Assembly: GCA_010356995.1 (NCBI GenBank)
Contig: ML996697.1
Coordinates: 501,761 to 565,760 of the forward strand
Length of the DNA stretch: 64,000 nucleotides
Source: Trichodelitschia bisporula
Taxonomy: Eukaryota > Ascomycota > Dothideomycetes > Phaeotrichales > Phaeotrichaceae
Reading direction: 5' to 3'
Below, in pieces: positions 1 through 9,864 of the stretch. The notes under the pieces were generated by a model, which did no database searches, was not told where the DNA came from, and saw only the letters and a program-made list of their open reading frames with translations. The translations under genes were made by a program, and so were the position numbers. The stretch's first letter is position 1, and every line of letters begins with the position of its first letter.

Positions 1-671
1 GCTCGAGGTTGATAGCAGCTGTGGTGTCCTCGATGACCTTGTCCCAGTCTGACAAGGCATGCCAGCATGCAGCCCGGTTGGAGTAGAAGACGGCCTCTTG
101 CTTGCAGATGATGGCCTTGCCATACAGGTCAATCGCACGGATGTAGTCCTTTGCACCGTACGCCTTGTTGCCCGCGGCCTTCAGCTTCGCGGCGAACTCT
201 TTGCGCTCCTGCGTGATGTTAGTCACGTCAAGAAGCCCTGCTGTTAACGTACCTGGTCCGAGAGCTTGCCCACAGTGTCTTCGTCGACCTCGGGCAACTC
301 TTCCTCGCCGGTGGGGACTTTGGGAGCTAGATTTGCAGTGAGCATTTTCGAGAGTGGCGATTGTGTCGAGCGTTGATGAACCTACCTTCGGCCTGTTTCT
401 CCTCTTCCTTTTTGCCCTTGCGCTTTTTCGACTTCTTCTTGGTACCAGTTTCCACGTCGTCCTTGGGTGCGCTGCTGGTATCCGACATGTAGTATATCAC
501 GCCCGCCGTGCCCACCACCAACGTCACGCCCGCGATGGTGTAGACGAGGGCCTTGTTTTCCGAAGCCCATGTGGAGAGTCTGTCGATGAGGCCCTGTGGA
601 GGACCATCGATGGGAGTCAGCTGGCCGAGGGGTGGCGCAGGCACCTCGATTTGCGACCGGCTTGACGACAT
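1..671 (-). CDS. tom70: TOM70 mitochondrial import receptor, 5' part (window cuts it)
   Basis: Outer-membrane receptor that takes Hsp70/Hsp90-bound precursors and passes them to the TOM pore. The start is at 671. An N-terminal stretch of about 35 residues precedes one membrane segment ([21 protein letters not shown]), then a lysine-rich linker ([15 protein letters not shown]), then the first TPR ([17 protein letters not shown], followed by [11 protein letters not shown]). This is the order expected for Tom70. Exons by splice signals are 671-386, 326-253 and 208 to beyond base 1; introns 385-327 and 252-209 keep the frame. Only about 190 codons are present, so the remaining TPRs lie outside the window. 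It is divergent from the lyase gene that starts at 1402. Confidence 0.9.
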
Positions 672-1401
672 GGCGCCGGATGCGATGGAGAGAATTGCGA
701 TCTGGGAGGAGGCGAGAGGAAGCGATAACCGACTCGAGGAGGAAGGATGTGATGCAAGCGGCGGTTAGATACCGCAAATGATTGAAGGGAGAAGGTGGGT
801 TGGGGGATGTGGAAGCGGAAGTGGGATGCGGGAGCTGTGTGGGATGTTGGTGATGATGGCTTTGGCCCGAAAAAGTTCAGGTTTGGTGGCTGGTGGTCCG
901 TGATTGACCAGGGTTGGGGGAAAGAGAGGTGAGTGACGAGAGGTGGAAGCTTGCGATGGCAATAATGCGAGTGGGGAGAAGAGAGCTTGCTGCATGGCCA
1001 CGACACCAATACACTAACACTCGTTCTGCTGCTACTACTGCCTCTGCTGCTGCTCAGTTCGCTTCCACTGCGTCCATTGCACTCGCCAAGATTAGCTGAA
1101 CCTCTCCTCACTTCCATCTACCCTTCTCTGCTTCTCTTACAATTCCAGCCACGATGTCAACCCCTCTCGCCCTGCTCCAAGCAAAACGTGAGAATGATGC
1201 AAATCACGTGAACCCGCGAGCTTGCCCCACCGATTTTCCGTGCACCAAACATCGCCGCGTTCTTCGCACCAATCTTCTCCATCATCTAAGCTACATTTCC
1301 TCCCAACCCTCTGGCGGTACGTTCCATCGCCAGCGGTGCCGTACGACGCAACAAATTGGCCACTCTAACCACGAGTTACTGCTTTAATTGAATCTGCGAC
1401 C
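672..1401. promoter_or_regulatory. Divergent intergenic region between TOM70 and ADC lyase
   Basis: About 730 bp that should hold both 5' leaders and promoters. A CT-rich stretch at 1020-1150 and one CACGTG at 1205-1210 are visible. Short open frames here look like chance. A possible upstream start for the lyase (ATG at 1154) is discussed among the findings. Confidence 0.5.
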
Positions 1402-2633
1402 ATGGCTGAAGCTTCGGAAGAAGCAGCTGGAGAAACGGCAAACGACGACTTGCAGCTCCTCACGACGCTGAGATACGACCCGGTTCTCGCTCACAACCCC
1501 GACAATGCGCAGTTTGTCAACTCGCCAGAATGTGCCCTATACATGCTGTCAGCTCACGAGCGTCGTCTCCGCATGGCTGCTGCCTACTTGCACTTTACAC
1601 GCATCAACGAGATGAAGGAGGACGTCTATAGACTCGAGCAAGCTATCATGCGGGAGATTGAAGCCGCCCGCCACGCGCGCGGCGCTGACGCGCCCTACAA
1701 AGCACGTTCTTGCTCGAAAACCCTGTGTTTGTACTCCGCTGTCCGGCTGATGGCTAACCGTTGATTTCGTAGGTTCGCGTGCTCCGTTCTCGCGACGATG
1801 TCATTACCGTCACCGTTGATCCGACCCCTCTGACTGCGGTTCCGATTACGACGCTCTTTCCGCCGACATTTGACCTTCCGCCAGTCGTCAAGGTCACTCC
1901 GCCGGTTCCCTCTCCTTTTACACCGTTTCCGCTTACTGGAGGTGCTTTGACGCTCGGCCCCACGGATGCACAGCCTGTCCCTCCGGATGATGACGTAGGC
2001 TTCAGCCTTACGGTCGACATTCTGCCCACGCCGGTCACTCTGTTCACCAACTGGAAATCCACTGATCGCACCGCCTACAACACGGCGCGAGAGCGTACTT
2101 TTCCTCTCGGCGCGCCCATGACCCACGAGGTGATTATGTTCGATCGGGATGGCTTGGTAACAGAAGGCACGTTCACAACCGTCTACTTCTTCCGTGACGG
2201 TTGCTGGGTTACACCCAAGGGCGGCATGTACAGCGTGACGAAGCGCTGGGCTGTGAAGCAGCGGCTGTGCATTGCCGGTGATATCAAGGCAGAAACCATC
2301 CATACCGGAGAGCGCTGTTGGGTGAGTAATGCCGTAAGAGGTTTCGTCAGGGCAAAGGTGGTTGAGGCCTGGGATGGTCTGCAGGAGGGAGACTTCGAGC
2401 GGCTTCAAGAGATGGAGCGGGACAAACATGCGGAACGCCTGGACCATCTGCAAGAAGTCGCTCCCCTGGCTCCTGCTACTCCCTCGTCTGGTCTGGGAGC
2501 CCGCCGTCCGACACCGGAGCGTGAGCTTCGCACATTCACTCCCGAGCCGGAGCCTTTTACTCCTACACACGAGCTGCAATACGCTATTCCCGCAATCAAG
2601 CGGCAGCCCATCACTCCTACTCGTGATGATTAG
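1402..2633 (+). CDS. Aminodeoxychorismate lyase-like protein (PLP fold type IV)
   Basis: Probable 4-amino-4-deoxychorismate lyase, which makes p-aminobenzoate for folate (the ABZ2 step). Exon 1 is 1402-1701 and exon 2 is 1773-2633, giving 386 residues. Family marks are the KSTDR segment with a candidate PLP lysine, YNTARER, the substrate loop DGLVTEGTFTTVYFF, and near the end VSNAVRGFVRA, matching the class IV aminotransferase C-terminal motif. The last 90 residues are a charged, proline-rich tail beyond the fold. The intron joins YK to VRVL, the usual strand sequence, but only works as a GC-AG intron (1702-1772, branch-like CTAAC near 1754). A branched-chain aminotransferase is less likely because the KSTDR/ARER spacing is lyase-like. 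Confidence 0.82.
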
Positions 2634-4712
2634 GGAACAAATCACTGATCTCGTCGGTCATCTTGACTGCTGTGTGGTCCAAACAAAGCTCGATAAGAGT
2701 ACACGCTTTTTTACGGCACCTACTCGGACAAGACAAACACGACGACTCTGGAATGCATTAATGGTTTGAACGGTTTTTCTAATGCAACGCTACGGTAGTG
2801 TGTAATCAGACGTAATATCAGGAAAAATCTGCTAACGCATGCTTCCTTAACTCTTGACTTTGTGAATGACGTAGCACCAAGCGCGCCAATGAGAAGATCT
2901 TTTCATCAACAATATGGCACGCGAGCCGCGCCGCCCGGACGAGAGCCGCAATAGCTGGATACGGTACGTGGTACAGCACGGATCCTGGGAGGTAAATTCC
3001 GCCAATGCGCACGGCACCCGTTCCGCGGGCCTGCCCTTTGATGAGCTCGGATGTCCCGAGGGGGGTAGATGTGCACTATGCGAAGGGCGGGCCCGTGAGG
3101 TGGGGAATACGGAATGAGGAGGGGAGAGAGGGAAGGAGCGATATATAGCCGGGATGGGATGGCGCTCTTATCACACTGCTGGAGGAAGGAAGAGCGGCGA
3201 GTCATGCTGGAGCTTCCTCCGCGCCTGGTTCGAGTGGAATGGGATTTGGGAGCAGAGGATCCATCCTCACGCTTAGGTCCAGGTGGCATCCAGGGATGCG
3301 CATTCCCCATCCGCCGCCGCGACTCGCGGCCCGTGATGCAGGCCGGGACCGGGCGACTCATGAATCGGGCCAGAAACGCAGGTACAATTCTAGCACCGTT
3401 GGAGAAGCTGTGCTAGAACACGCCACCCCGTCCCGCCACCCGTTCGTCGAAACGTTCGGCTTGTTTTGCTGCGTTTCTGATCTCGCTCGGCGCAGCTTGG
3501 GAGTGGCAGTGTTCATCGCGGGTGGGTGTGAAACGGTCTAGCAGTCGCTGGGCAAGGCGGGTGTGCGACCGATACCTATTTCTAGCGGTTAAGTCTACGC
3601 TATTATTGTTCGTGTGCGACGGATGGACCGAGAGTGTTCCTTCCGGCATTTGCGGATTAGGTCTACGGTGTACAAATTTGATATCGGGCTTCATGCCTCG
3701 CGCAAAGGCACGTGAAGGAAGGCATAATGCAACGAGCCCGGCCCCGCGAACTACTATCGCAAAAGATGGGAGCCGGTCCGGTGTCCGCAGGGACAGGGCC
3801 GAGTTAATCGACGGCGTGCATGACAGTTTATATTGCTTGAGATTGGGGTTTGGTGCGGGACGGGGCGTGGTCTGCGCGGGTGACCCCGGCGCTGCGTGCG
3901 GGGGCAATATGGGCGAAGTTTGTTTTATGGCCATTGGGTGAGGGGCGGGCTATTGGCGATAGTGTGGGATGCAAGTGCATGCGGACTACTGTGGTAGCAT
4001 GATGCACGAGAGAGAGGGAGCCGGGTTAGATACAGGCGGTAGTGGACTAGGTGCTTCGAGGTCCAACGGCGTGTACATCGTCCACGGTCGACTTCTCTTC
4101 CCTTCAAACCTCGGAGGGAAGTCGATCGGGCGAGACCACTTCTGCGACCCGTGCCCGGCCCGCATCCGGCAGACGCACCGTTCCCGAGCGGCTCACCGGA
4201 ATCATGCATGCGCATTTGACGGTGGAGGGAGGGTCGGCGGGCTACGGTTGGACGGTCGGGGCGATAGGATGCGTGCCTTTTGGCAAGCGCATATCAGATC
4301 CACCAGTAGAGAAGGATCACAGTCTGTCGATGTGCGGACGACGTACCTTCGACCTGCTTGTCCCACCATGCGGTATCTGCTCATCTACCACCGCAGACGC
4401 ACCCGCGATGCACGGCGAGGCTGTGGAAGGGAGCGGATGCGGCAGGCCGGCTGGTGGGGGGGGATGATGTCCAGCGGGTGTGAGCGAATTGCGTGGGCTA
4501 CTATCGTATTGGAGCTGATGGAGCTGACAGATAGAGGAGATGGGGAGGGGGATGAGATGCTGGGGAGCTTGACTCCGGGAGGAAGATGATGGGATGTAGA
4601 TATCGTGTTCGGTGGGTACGAGGATTGCCATCTTTTCTCTCTTGGTGGAATGGTGCATGTCGTGCATCGACGGCGTCCCTCATCGTCGACAAGGTCCCCC
4701 CCAACCTCCATT

Positions 4713-4795
4713 CCTCCTCCCTCTATCGCTCCCATGCCTCCTCCCTCTATCCCTCCCATGCCTCCTCCCTCTATCCCTCCCATGCCTCCTCCATG
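4713..4795. repeat. 24-bp minisatellite, about 3.4 copies
   Basis: Unit cctcctccctctatccctcc followed by catg; copies at 4713-4736, 4737-4760 and 4761-4784, then a partial copy to 4795. The first copy differs by one base (g for c). It lies upstream of the OPY2-like leader and reads as an eight-residue repeat in one frame, probably by chance. Confidence 0.9.
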
Positions 4796-5039
4796 CCTTC
4801 ATCCTCCGTGCATTCTCGACGTCGTGCCTCATGCTTCATCGTCTTCCACGTTGGCTAGTTCTACTTTATCTACCCGCCTATTTCTCCCCCACTCTCCCCC
4901 TAAATAAGCGCGTCAGGCCCGCTAGAGCTCACTAAACTCAGCCCCCAGCAACGCGTATCAGGCCTGGCCCTTGTTCCTTGCCCTCTTTCTCCACTCTCCT
5001 TGCACTGTCGCCTCTCACAACAAGTCCCTCTCGCTCAGC

Positions 5040-5040
<1 letters not shown>

Positions 5041-5066
<26 letters not shown>
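5041..5066. repeat. CT dinucleotide microsatellite in OPY2-like leader
   Basis: An uninterrupted (CT)13 run within a longer pyrimidine tract upstream of the start at 5765. It could be a core promoter or leader element, as pyrimidine tracts are common near fungal transcription starts. Confidence 0.85.
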
Positions 5067-5072
<6 letters not shown>

Positions 5073-5764
5073 GCCTCTTCTCTTCACTTCAGCCCTCCCA
5101 TCACTTCCCGTCCCCTCCCCTCCCGTCCTTCTTTCCGTCCCACCGTCAACGACCACCACCGCCTTCTTCTCCGAAAGATCTACAACTTCACCCCACCACG
5201 TCCAACTTCCCTCATCCTCTCACATCCTTTGTTCGTCTCTCGTTATCCATTATCGAAAAGACTCTTCTTCCTCCCTCAAAGTCCTCACCCTTCTCTTAAG
5301 CCAAACCCCCGGAAATCACCGCTGCCATCAGCCACGCCACATTCCCCCTTGATTGGGCTTTGTTAGGAACGAATTTCCAACGCCCCGCCACGCCCCGGAA
5401 ACACTCGCTGCCAAAGGTCCCACTCCAACTCTCACCCTCCCCCCCCCCAGTCCACCCCCCGGAACGCGAGCCCAGAGAGAACAAAGGGTCGGATGTCGTG
5501 ATACTCTCTCCAGCCCCAATCCTTCCTTTATCCTCCAACTTTCTCTCGCTCAACCTCCCCCCCCCCCCTCCACCATAACCTCCGGACCATTCGCAGCCAG
5601 GCGCTCTCTTTCCGTCCATCATATCTTGTCTCTTTGGATATCATAACCCCCGTCAGGCGTGCCTGTCGCTCATACTTCCCGTCTCTGCTGCTGAGCGGCA
5701 ATTTCATCCCTTTCCAACAACACGCCGTTGACTCGGCTCCCCATTCTCTCTTATCACCACAATC

Positions 5765-7402
5765 ATGGCTACGAACTTACTATCATTCGGTGAGCAAAGC
5801 AACCAAAAAGTTACCCGTGTCACAGGGTCTCTCGTAGTCATACTAAACGAAGCATCAGGACTCACATCCGCATTCCCCCTCGTCAAGCGCTGCGTACAAT
5901 GTCCCAACGTCGCGCCCTCGTGTCCAACATGCAAAGGCGATGAAGTGTGCACGCAAACCGTCGCCAGCTGCGACACCTGCCCCGTCGCGCAATGCATCAA
6001 GACCGCCCTCAGTGGCACCACCGCGTCCACGAGCGGCACATCCGACGGGCCTAACATCGGCGCCATCGTCGGCGGCGTCATGGGCGGCGTGGTCGCCGTC
6101 GCCATCATCGTCTTCCTCATCTGGAAATTCTTCCTCCACAGCCACCGCCACGATGTCGTTGACGACGGCGAGTGGCAGGACGCCGAGTACCCGCCCGAAA
6201 AGACGGCGCGCTCCGCCAATGCCTCCGTGCTGCGCGACGCCCGCTCCTCCACCCACACCGTCACGTCCATGGCGTCGACGGTGCTCACACGCGCCTCTAA
6301 CATCATCCAAATCGCTTACATCCCCGGCGTAACCAACCGCTCCGGCACAGGCGGATCGCCAGCGCTCCTCGTCCCTCCCGTACCACCGATCCCCATCCCC
6401 ACCGGCTCCCACACCGGCAGTCCCTACACCGACGACCAGCGCTTCTTCGTCCCCGCCGACCTGCGCGGCAGCACGTATAGCGATATGAGCGGCATGAGTG
6501 GCGATGCCATGAGCCGCAAGAGTGTCGCCAGCTCGCTGGTGCGCAACTCCATGGCCAGCACCGTGTACCGCGACTCCGCCGTCGTGAACCCTATGCCCGC
6601 GCAGACCATCGTCCGCGGCAAGGCCGCTATGGTTCTGCTCAAGAGCGGCACGCCATCCTCCGCTGGCACGTCTGCCCACGCCACGCCTAGCATCGGCAGC
6701 ACCGACTTCGCGCCCGCCGCCTCCTCCCCGCTCGCCGCGCCTGCTGTCTCTGCCTCCGCCTCCACCACCTCCGCCCGCCCCGTCCTCATCAAAGTCCCCT
6801 CCTCTAGCGACACCCCCTCTAACCCCAACACCCTCAAGCCTTCCGCCGTGGGCTCCGTGCGCATGAAGCCCGTCGCGCTAAACATCGTGAAGAAGAGCAG
6901 CAAACCCACCGTCGCCGCCTCAATCGCCAGCTCCATCTCCGCCGCCAGCACGACCGCCGCGTCCGCCGTCCCTGCCGTCTCGGTTTCGCCGCCTAGCTCT
7001 GCGGGCACCGGGTCCACGGCCGTGGAATCGGCCCCGCTGCTCCCGGTTACGTATTCTCCGCGCGTCAATGCGCCGCCGTCCCCGCCCCGGCGGAGGGCGA
7101 GTGCGCTTACGGCTGAGAGTGTGGGAAGTGCGGCCCCGGGTGCACGGGCAAGGGCGAGTGTGCTGCGCACGCCCCGTATTGGCGGGGAGGAGTCAGATGA
7201 GGAGGAGGTTGGGGATGCGCATGAGCGGAGTCGACGGAGTTTACTGGGCGCTGTGGCACGCGCGGCGCGCGGAGGAGAGGTTTTGAGGGGAAGTGTAGGC
7301 GAGGGTCCGTTCTCTGATGACAAGGCCGCGCCGGCGAGCCCGGGGCTTACTCATTCTGGGGAGAGGGGACGAAGCCCGTTTGAGGATGAGCATGCGGTTT
7401 AG
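5765..7402 (+). CDS. OPY2-like membrane anchor of the HOG/Ste50 pathway
   Basis: Single-pass plasma-membrane protein. The extracellular end has an Opy2-type eight-cysteine cluster (RCVQCPNVAPSCPTC, then GDEVC, SCDTCPVAQC). A transmembrane helix follows (about residues 75-100 after splicing: IGAIVGGVMGGVVAVAIIVF) and then a cytoplasmic tail of roughly 420 Ser/Pro/Ala-rich residues. In yeast Opy2 recruits Ste50-Ste11 to the membrane for osmostress signalling; that role is inferred. Exons are 5765-5789 and 5859-7402 (522 residues). The 69-bp intron 5790-5858 has GTGAGC, ACTAAAC and CAG, but it also lies in frame with no stop, so an unspliced 545-residue reading exists. As in yeast Opy2, there is no clear signal peptide. 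Confidence 0.8.
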   Translation: MATNLLSFGEQSNQKVTRVTGSLVVILNEASGLTSAFPLVKRCVQCPNVAPSCPTCKGDEVCTQTVASCDTCPVAQCIKTALSGTTASTSGTSDGPNIGAIVGGVMGGVVAVAIIVFLIWKFFLHSHRHDVVDDGEWQDAEYPPEKTARSANASVLRDARSSTHTVTSMASTVLTRASNIIQIAYIPGVTNRSGTGGSPALLVPPVPPIPIPTGSHTGSPYTDDQRFFVPADLRGSTYSDMSGMSGDAMSRKSVASSLVRNSMASTVYRDSAVVNPMPAQTIVRGKAAMVLLKSGTPSSAGTSAHATPSIGSTDFAPAASSPLAAPAVSASASTTSARPVLIKVPSSSDTPSNPNTLKPSAVGSVRMKPVALNIVKKSSKPTVAASIASSISAASTTAASAVPAVSVSPPSSAGTGSTAVESAPLLPVTYSPRVNAPPSPPRRRASALTAESVGSAAPGARARASVLRTPRIGGEESDEEEVGDAHERSRRSLLGAVARAARGGEVLRGSVGEGPFSDDKAAPASPGLTHSGERGRSPFEDEHAV

Positions 7403-8488
7403 AGGCGGTTTTTGGTTATGAATTAAGGGGTTTGGATTGGGTGGTGTTTTGGCGGTGTTGCGGGGTGTGTTTATATGTTGCCCTTTTTTGGGATTCTTGG
7501 GTAGGCCCATTTGGGAGCTCTTTTGATGTATTTAGTGGTCCTGGATCCTGGATGGAGGGACTGTATGTAGGTGTGGAGGTAGAGGGGATGAACGAAGATG
7601 TTGTCTATATGACCTTCCCTTGCTTCAAGTGTGATGTGCTCTGAGTCCGGTAAACGAGTGATATTCGCTCGGTATGGTAACGGCATGCCGACAGATGACA
7701 GCGGCTTTCATGTCCAGCAATACGATATGTTGATTACGCGGATTCTAACTCCCATCCAACCCTCCCCACACTCGCTGCCCTCCTGGCGAAGGCGGCATGT
7801 CTAACGCGGACGCTCTGGCGAACCGAACTACCCCTCCATCGCCACTTCGTTGTCTAACATACACTCTCAGGACGCATTCATCAAGAGCACGGTACACAAT
7901 GCAGCAAAATACCGAAGCCACCCAAAAACAGCAACGACGCGAGGCGCAACAGCGCGCTCCAATACACGAGGAGAAGCAAAAGGATAAGCAGAATCGCAGA
8001 AATACGCCATTACCAGGCAGCAATATCCCGCGAATGCATATGAGAAAAGAAAAGAATAAACCACCCAGCGTAAAGACAAAGCCTCGGTGCTCTTGCTCTC
8101 CCACCGTCAGATATCACGGAGCCGAGACAAAGATGAGAGAGGGAGAGGGAGAGAGAGAGCGGAGCTTCCGCCTACACCCTTCCTTCGTCCCCGTGGAAGA
8201 ATAGAAAGTCGCCGGCACAAAGGGAAAAAGCGTCTCGTTCCCTTCTCCGCTTCAAGCCGCAGCCGTGAACAATGGGAGTAGTAAGGAAAAGGCCGCCGTC
8301 TAGACGCCATTGCGCCGCAGGGCCGTGCCGCGAGTCTAAATATGTAGGCAGCCGCCGGGCCGTCGTCGTGGATCTATCATTCGCGATCCGGGTATCAAAG
8401 GGTTTGGTGATGTAAGGTGCACAAGGTGATCGCAGGACACTGCCCGCGCGTCTTTTGCCGCGTGGAGTAGACGTCGCTTCGTAGCAAG
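7403..8488. other. Intergenic, convergent 3' ends of OPY2-like and NMNAT genes
   Basis: About 1.1 kb; no gene supported. It holds a GA-rich stretch at 8131-8165 and small hydrophobic open frames that look like chance. The two neighbouring genes point towards each other, so two 3' UTRs and terminators should lie here. Confidence 0.5.
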
Positions 8489-9732
8489 CTACTGGACTTC
8501 ACCAGGTGCGGCGTAGAGGCCGTGTTCCTCGATGTAGCCGATGACAGGTTCCGGCACCAGGAAGCGGATGCTCTCGTTCTTGCGCAGCGAGGAGCGGATC
8601 TTGGTGCTGCTAACATCGTTGCGGATTTTCTACTGCGGGTTAGGTGGCTGGAATCTTAGGGATGCTGGAGTGCGCGTACCTGCTTGATGACATAGATGTG
8701 CTCGCGCCACTCGGGCTGCAACTTGGTCAAGATGTCGTTCAAGTCCGTGCCGGCGCGCTCGATGATAAAGGCGCCAACTACGCCGGCTGTTAGCTACCTC
8801 GTGTCGGGAATGCAGGAATGAAGCGCAACGTACAGTCACATAGGATGTGCGTGAGATCTACAGGTGACCAGACACCGGGGTTGATGAACGTCTCGACCAG
8901 ATCGGCACCTCCGAGCAGCGCAACGCGCACGCGGACCTTGTTGCCATCCGCGTCCTCGACGCCACCCATTCGATCGTTGAGCTCGTAGTTGAAGTGATCG
9001 AGCACCTTGGCCGTGGGCTGGTACTGCTTCTGTGTGGGCGTGAGTCTCTGGTTCGACGTATGTGTGTCTGGAGAGACATACCTGGCGCGCCTCCCACGTA
9101 TCGACCATGATAACACCCTGGGCATACTGCTGAACCGCCAGCTCGCACATGTTCACACGGTCTTTGGCGGCGGCCAGTCCGTCCTTCTTGTAGGCATCAC
9201 CAACAGGTGACAGGTCTACTCCCGTCAGTACGTGCGCCGCTCCCCAAGCTACCGCAAGGACGGGAACTCACAGCCGCCGATGAGTGTGTACCGCGTATTC
9301 TCACGAGCCCAGTCCTTGACCATCTACATGCGTAAGCACAGCACGGCACCACAGGGGCATGCAGCAAGATCTTACTTCGAACATCCGAAGATGCACTGCG
9401 AGATATGATATTAGCTACACCACGCCTCAAGCTCACACAATGGCACACCTACAGTACGTAATGGGCGAGAAGGACCCGCAAGCCGCCAATACCAGCGGCG
9501 TACGCCCGCGATCCTTTTCCCCCAGCTTCATACGTAGCCGGCTGGTAGGCAGGGCATATCCCGTCAACTCCTCGCTACTGTGCCCGTTGCTGTTGTTCGC
9601 CGACGAAGGGCCCGGCGTCGACGGTGCGATGCCATCCAGCGCGAGAGAGGCGTACGTCGTGCCATTCGGCTGGACGGGCAGGTTCGCACCACCGCCGTCC
9701 GGCAGGTATGCGGGGGAGGAAGAGTTGGTCAT
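8489..9732 (-). CDS. nma1: Nicotinamide/nicotinate mononucleotide adenylyltransferase
   Basis: Makes NAD or deamido-NAD from (NMN or NaMN) and ATP, the last shared step of NAD synthesis. The nucleotidyltransferase signature is plain: LVLAACGSFSPITYLHLRMF at the start of the fold, then GDAYKKDGLAAAKDR, LLGGADLVETF, and the C-terminal STKIRSSLRKNESIRFLVP (ISSTxxR motif). Seven exons fit splice signals and frame: 9732-9453, 9395-9376, 9323-9272, 9215-9082, 9029-8834, 8777-8680 and 8629-8489, giving 306 residues, normal for fungal Nma1. Exon 2 is only 20 nt. The first 80 or so residues are low complexity. An in-frame upstream extension to 10077 is open but proline/arginine-rich, so the ATG at 9732 was chosen. 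Confidence 0.92.
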
Positions 9733-9784
9733 GCTGGCGGTGATGTTACGGGGGACGTAGTGGGGTGCGGGGTGGGTTGTGCGC

Positions 9785-9864
9785 CGCGGGAGACCGGGTC
9801 GCGGGCGGGGCGGAGGGCGGAGCGGAGCGGAGGGCGGAGGGCGGAGGGCGGGGGAGGTTGCAGG
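9785..9864. repeat. GC-rich short tandem repeats just upstream of NMNAT start
   Basis: Imperfect copies of ggcggagggcgga-like units on the plus strand, within 150 bp of the NMNAT start at 9732. The transcript-sense leader would be C-rich. A second G-rich set, (ggggtga) about three times, lies near 10131-10156. Confidence 0.7.

Larger units (their letters stand above)
2634..5764. other. Long intergenic region and pyrimidine-rich leader upstream of OPY2-like gene
   Basis: About 3.1 kb with no convincing gene. Several overlapping open frames of 100-200 codons between 2900 and 4700 occur on both strands, but they have biased composition and no recognisable domain. From about 4900 to 5764 the plus strand is strongly pyrimidine-rich (CT tracts, poly-C runs), as in long fungal leaders, so this is likely promoter plus 5' UTR of the gene at 5765. 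Confidence 0.55.

Noticed and set aside
2906-3934. Open frames of 100-173 codons on both strands
   Set aside because: No domain, overlapping frames on both strands of equal length, and odd composition; typical of GC-rich non-coding DNA.
7745-8204. Hydrophobic 119-codon frame (minus) and 135-codon frame (plus)
   Set aside because: The two frames overlap each other, the Cys/Phe-rich text mirrors a simple-sequence opposite strand, and no family is evident.
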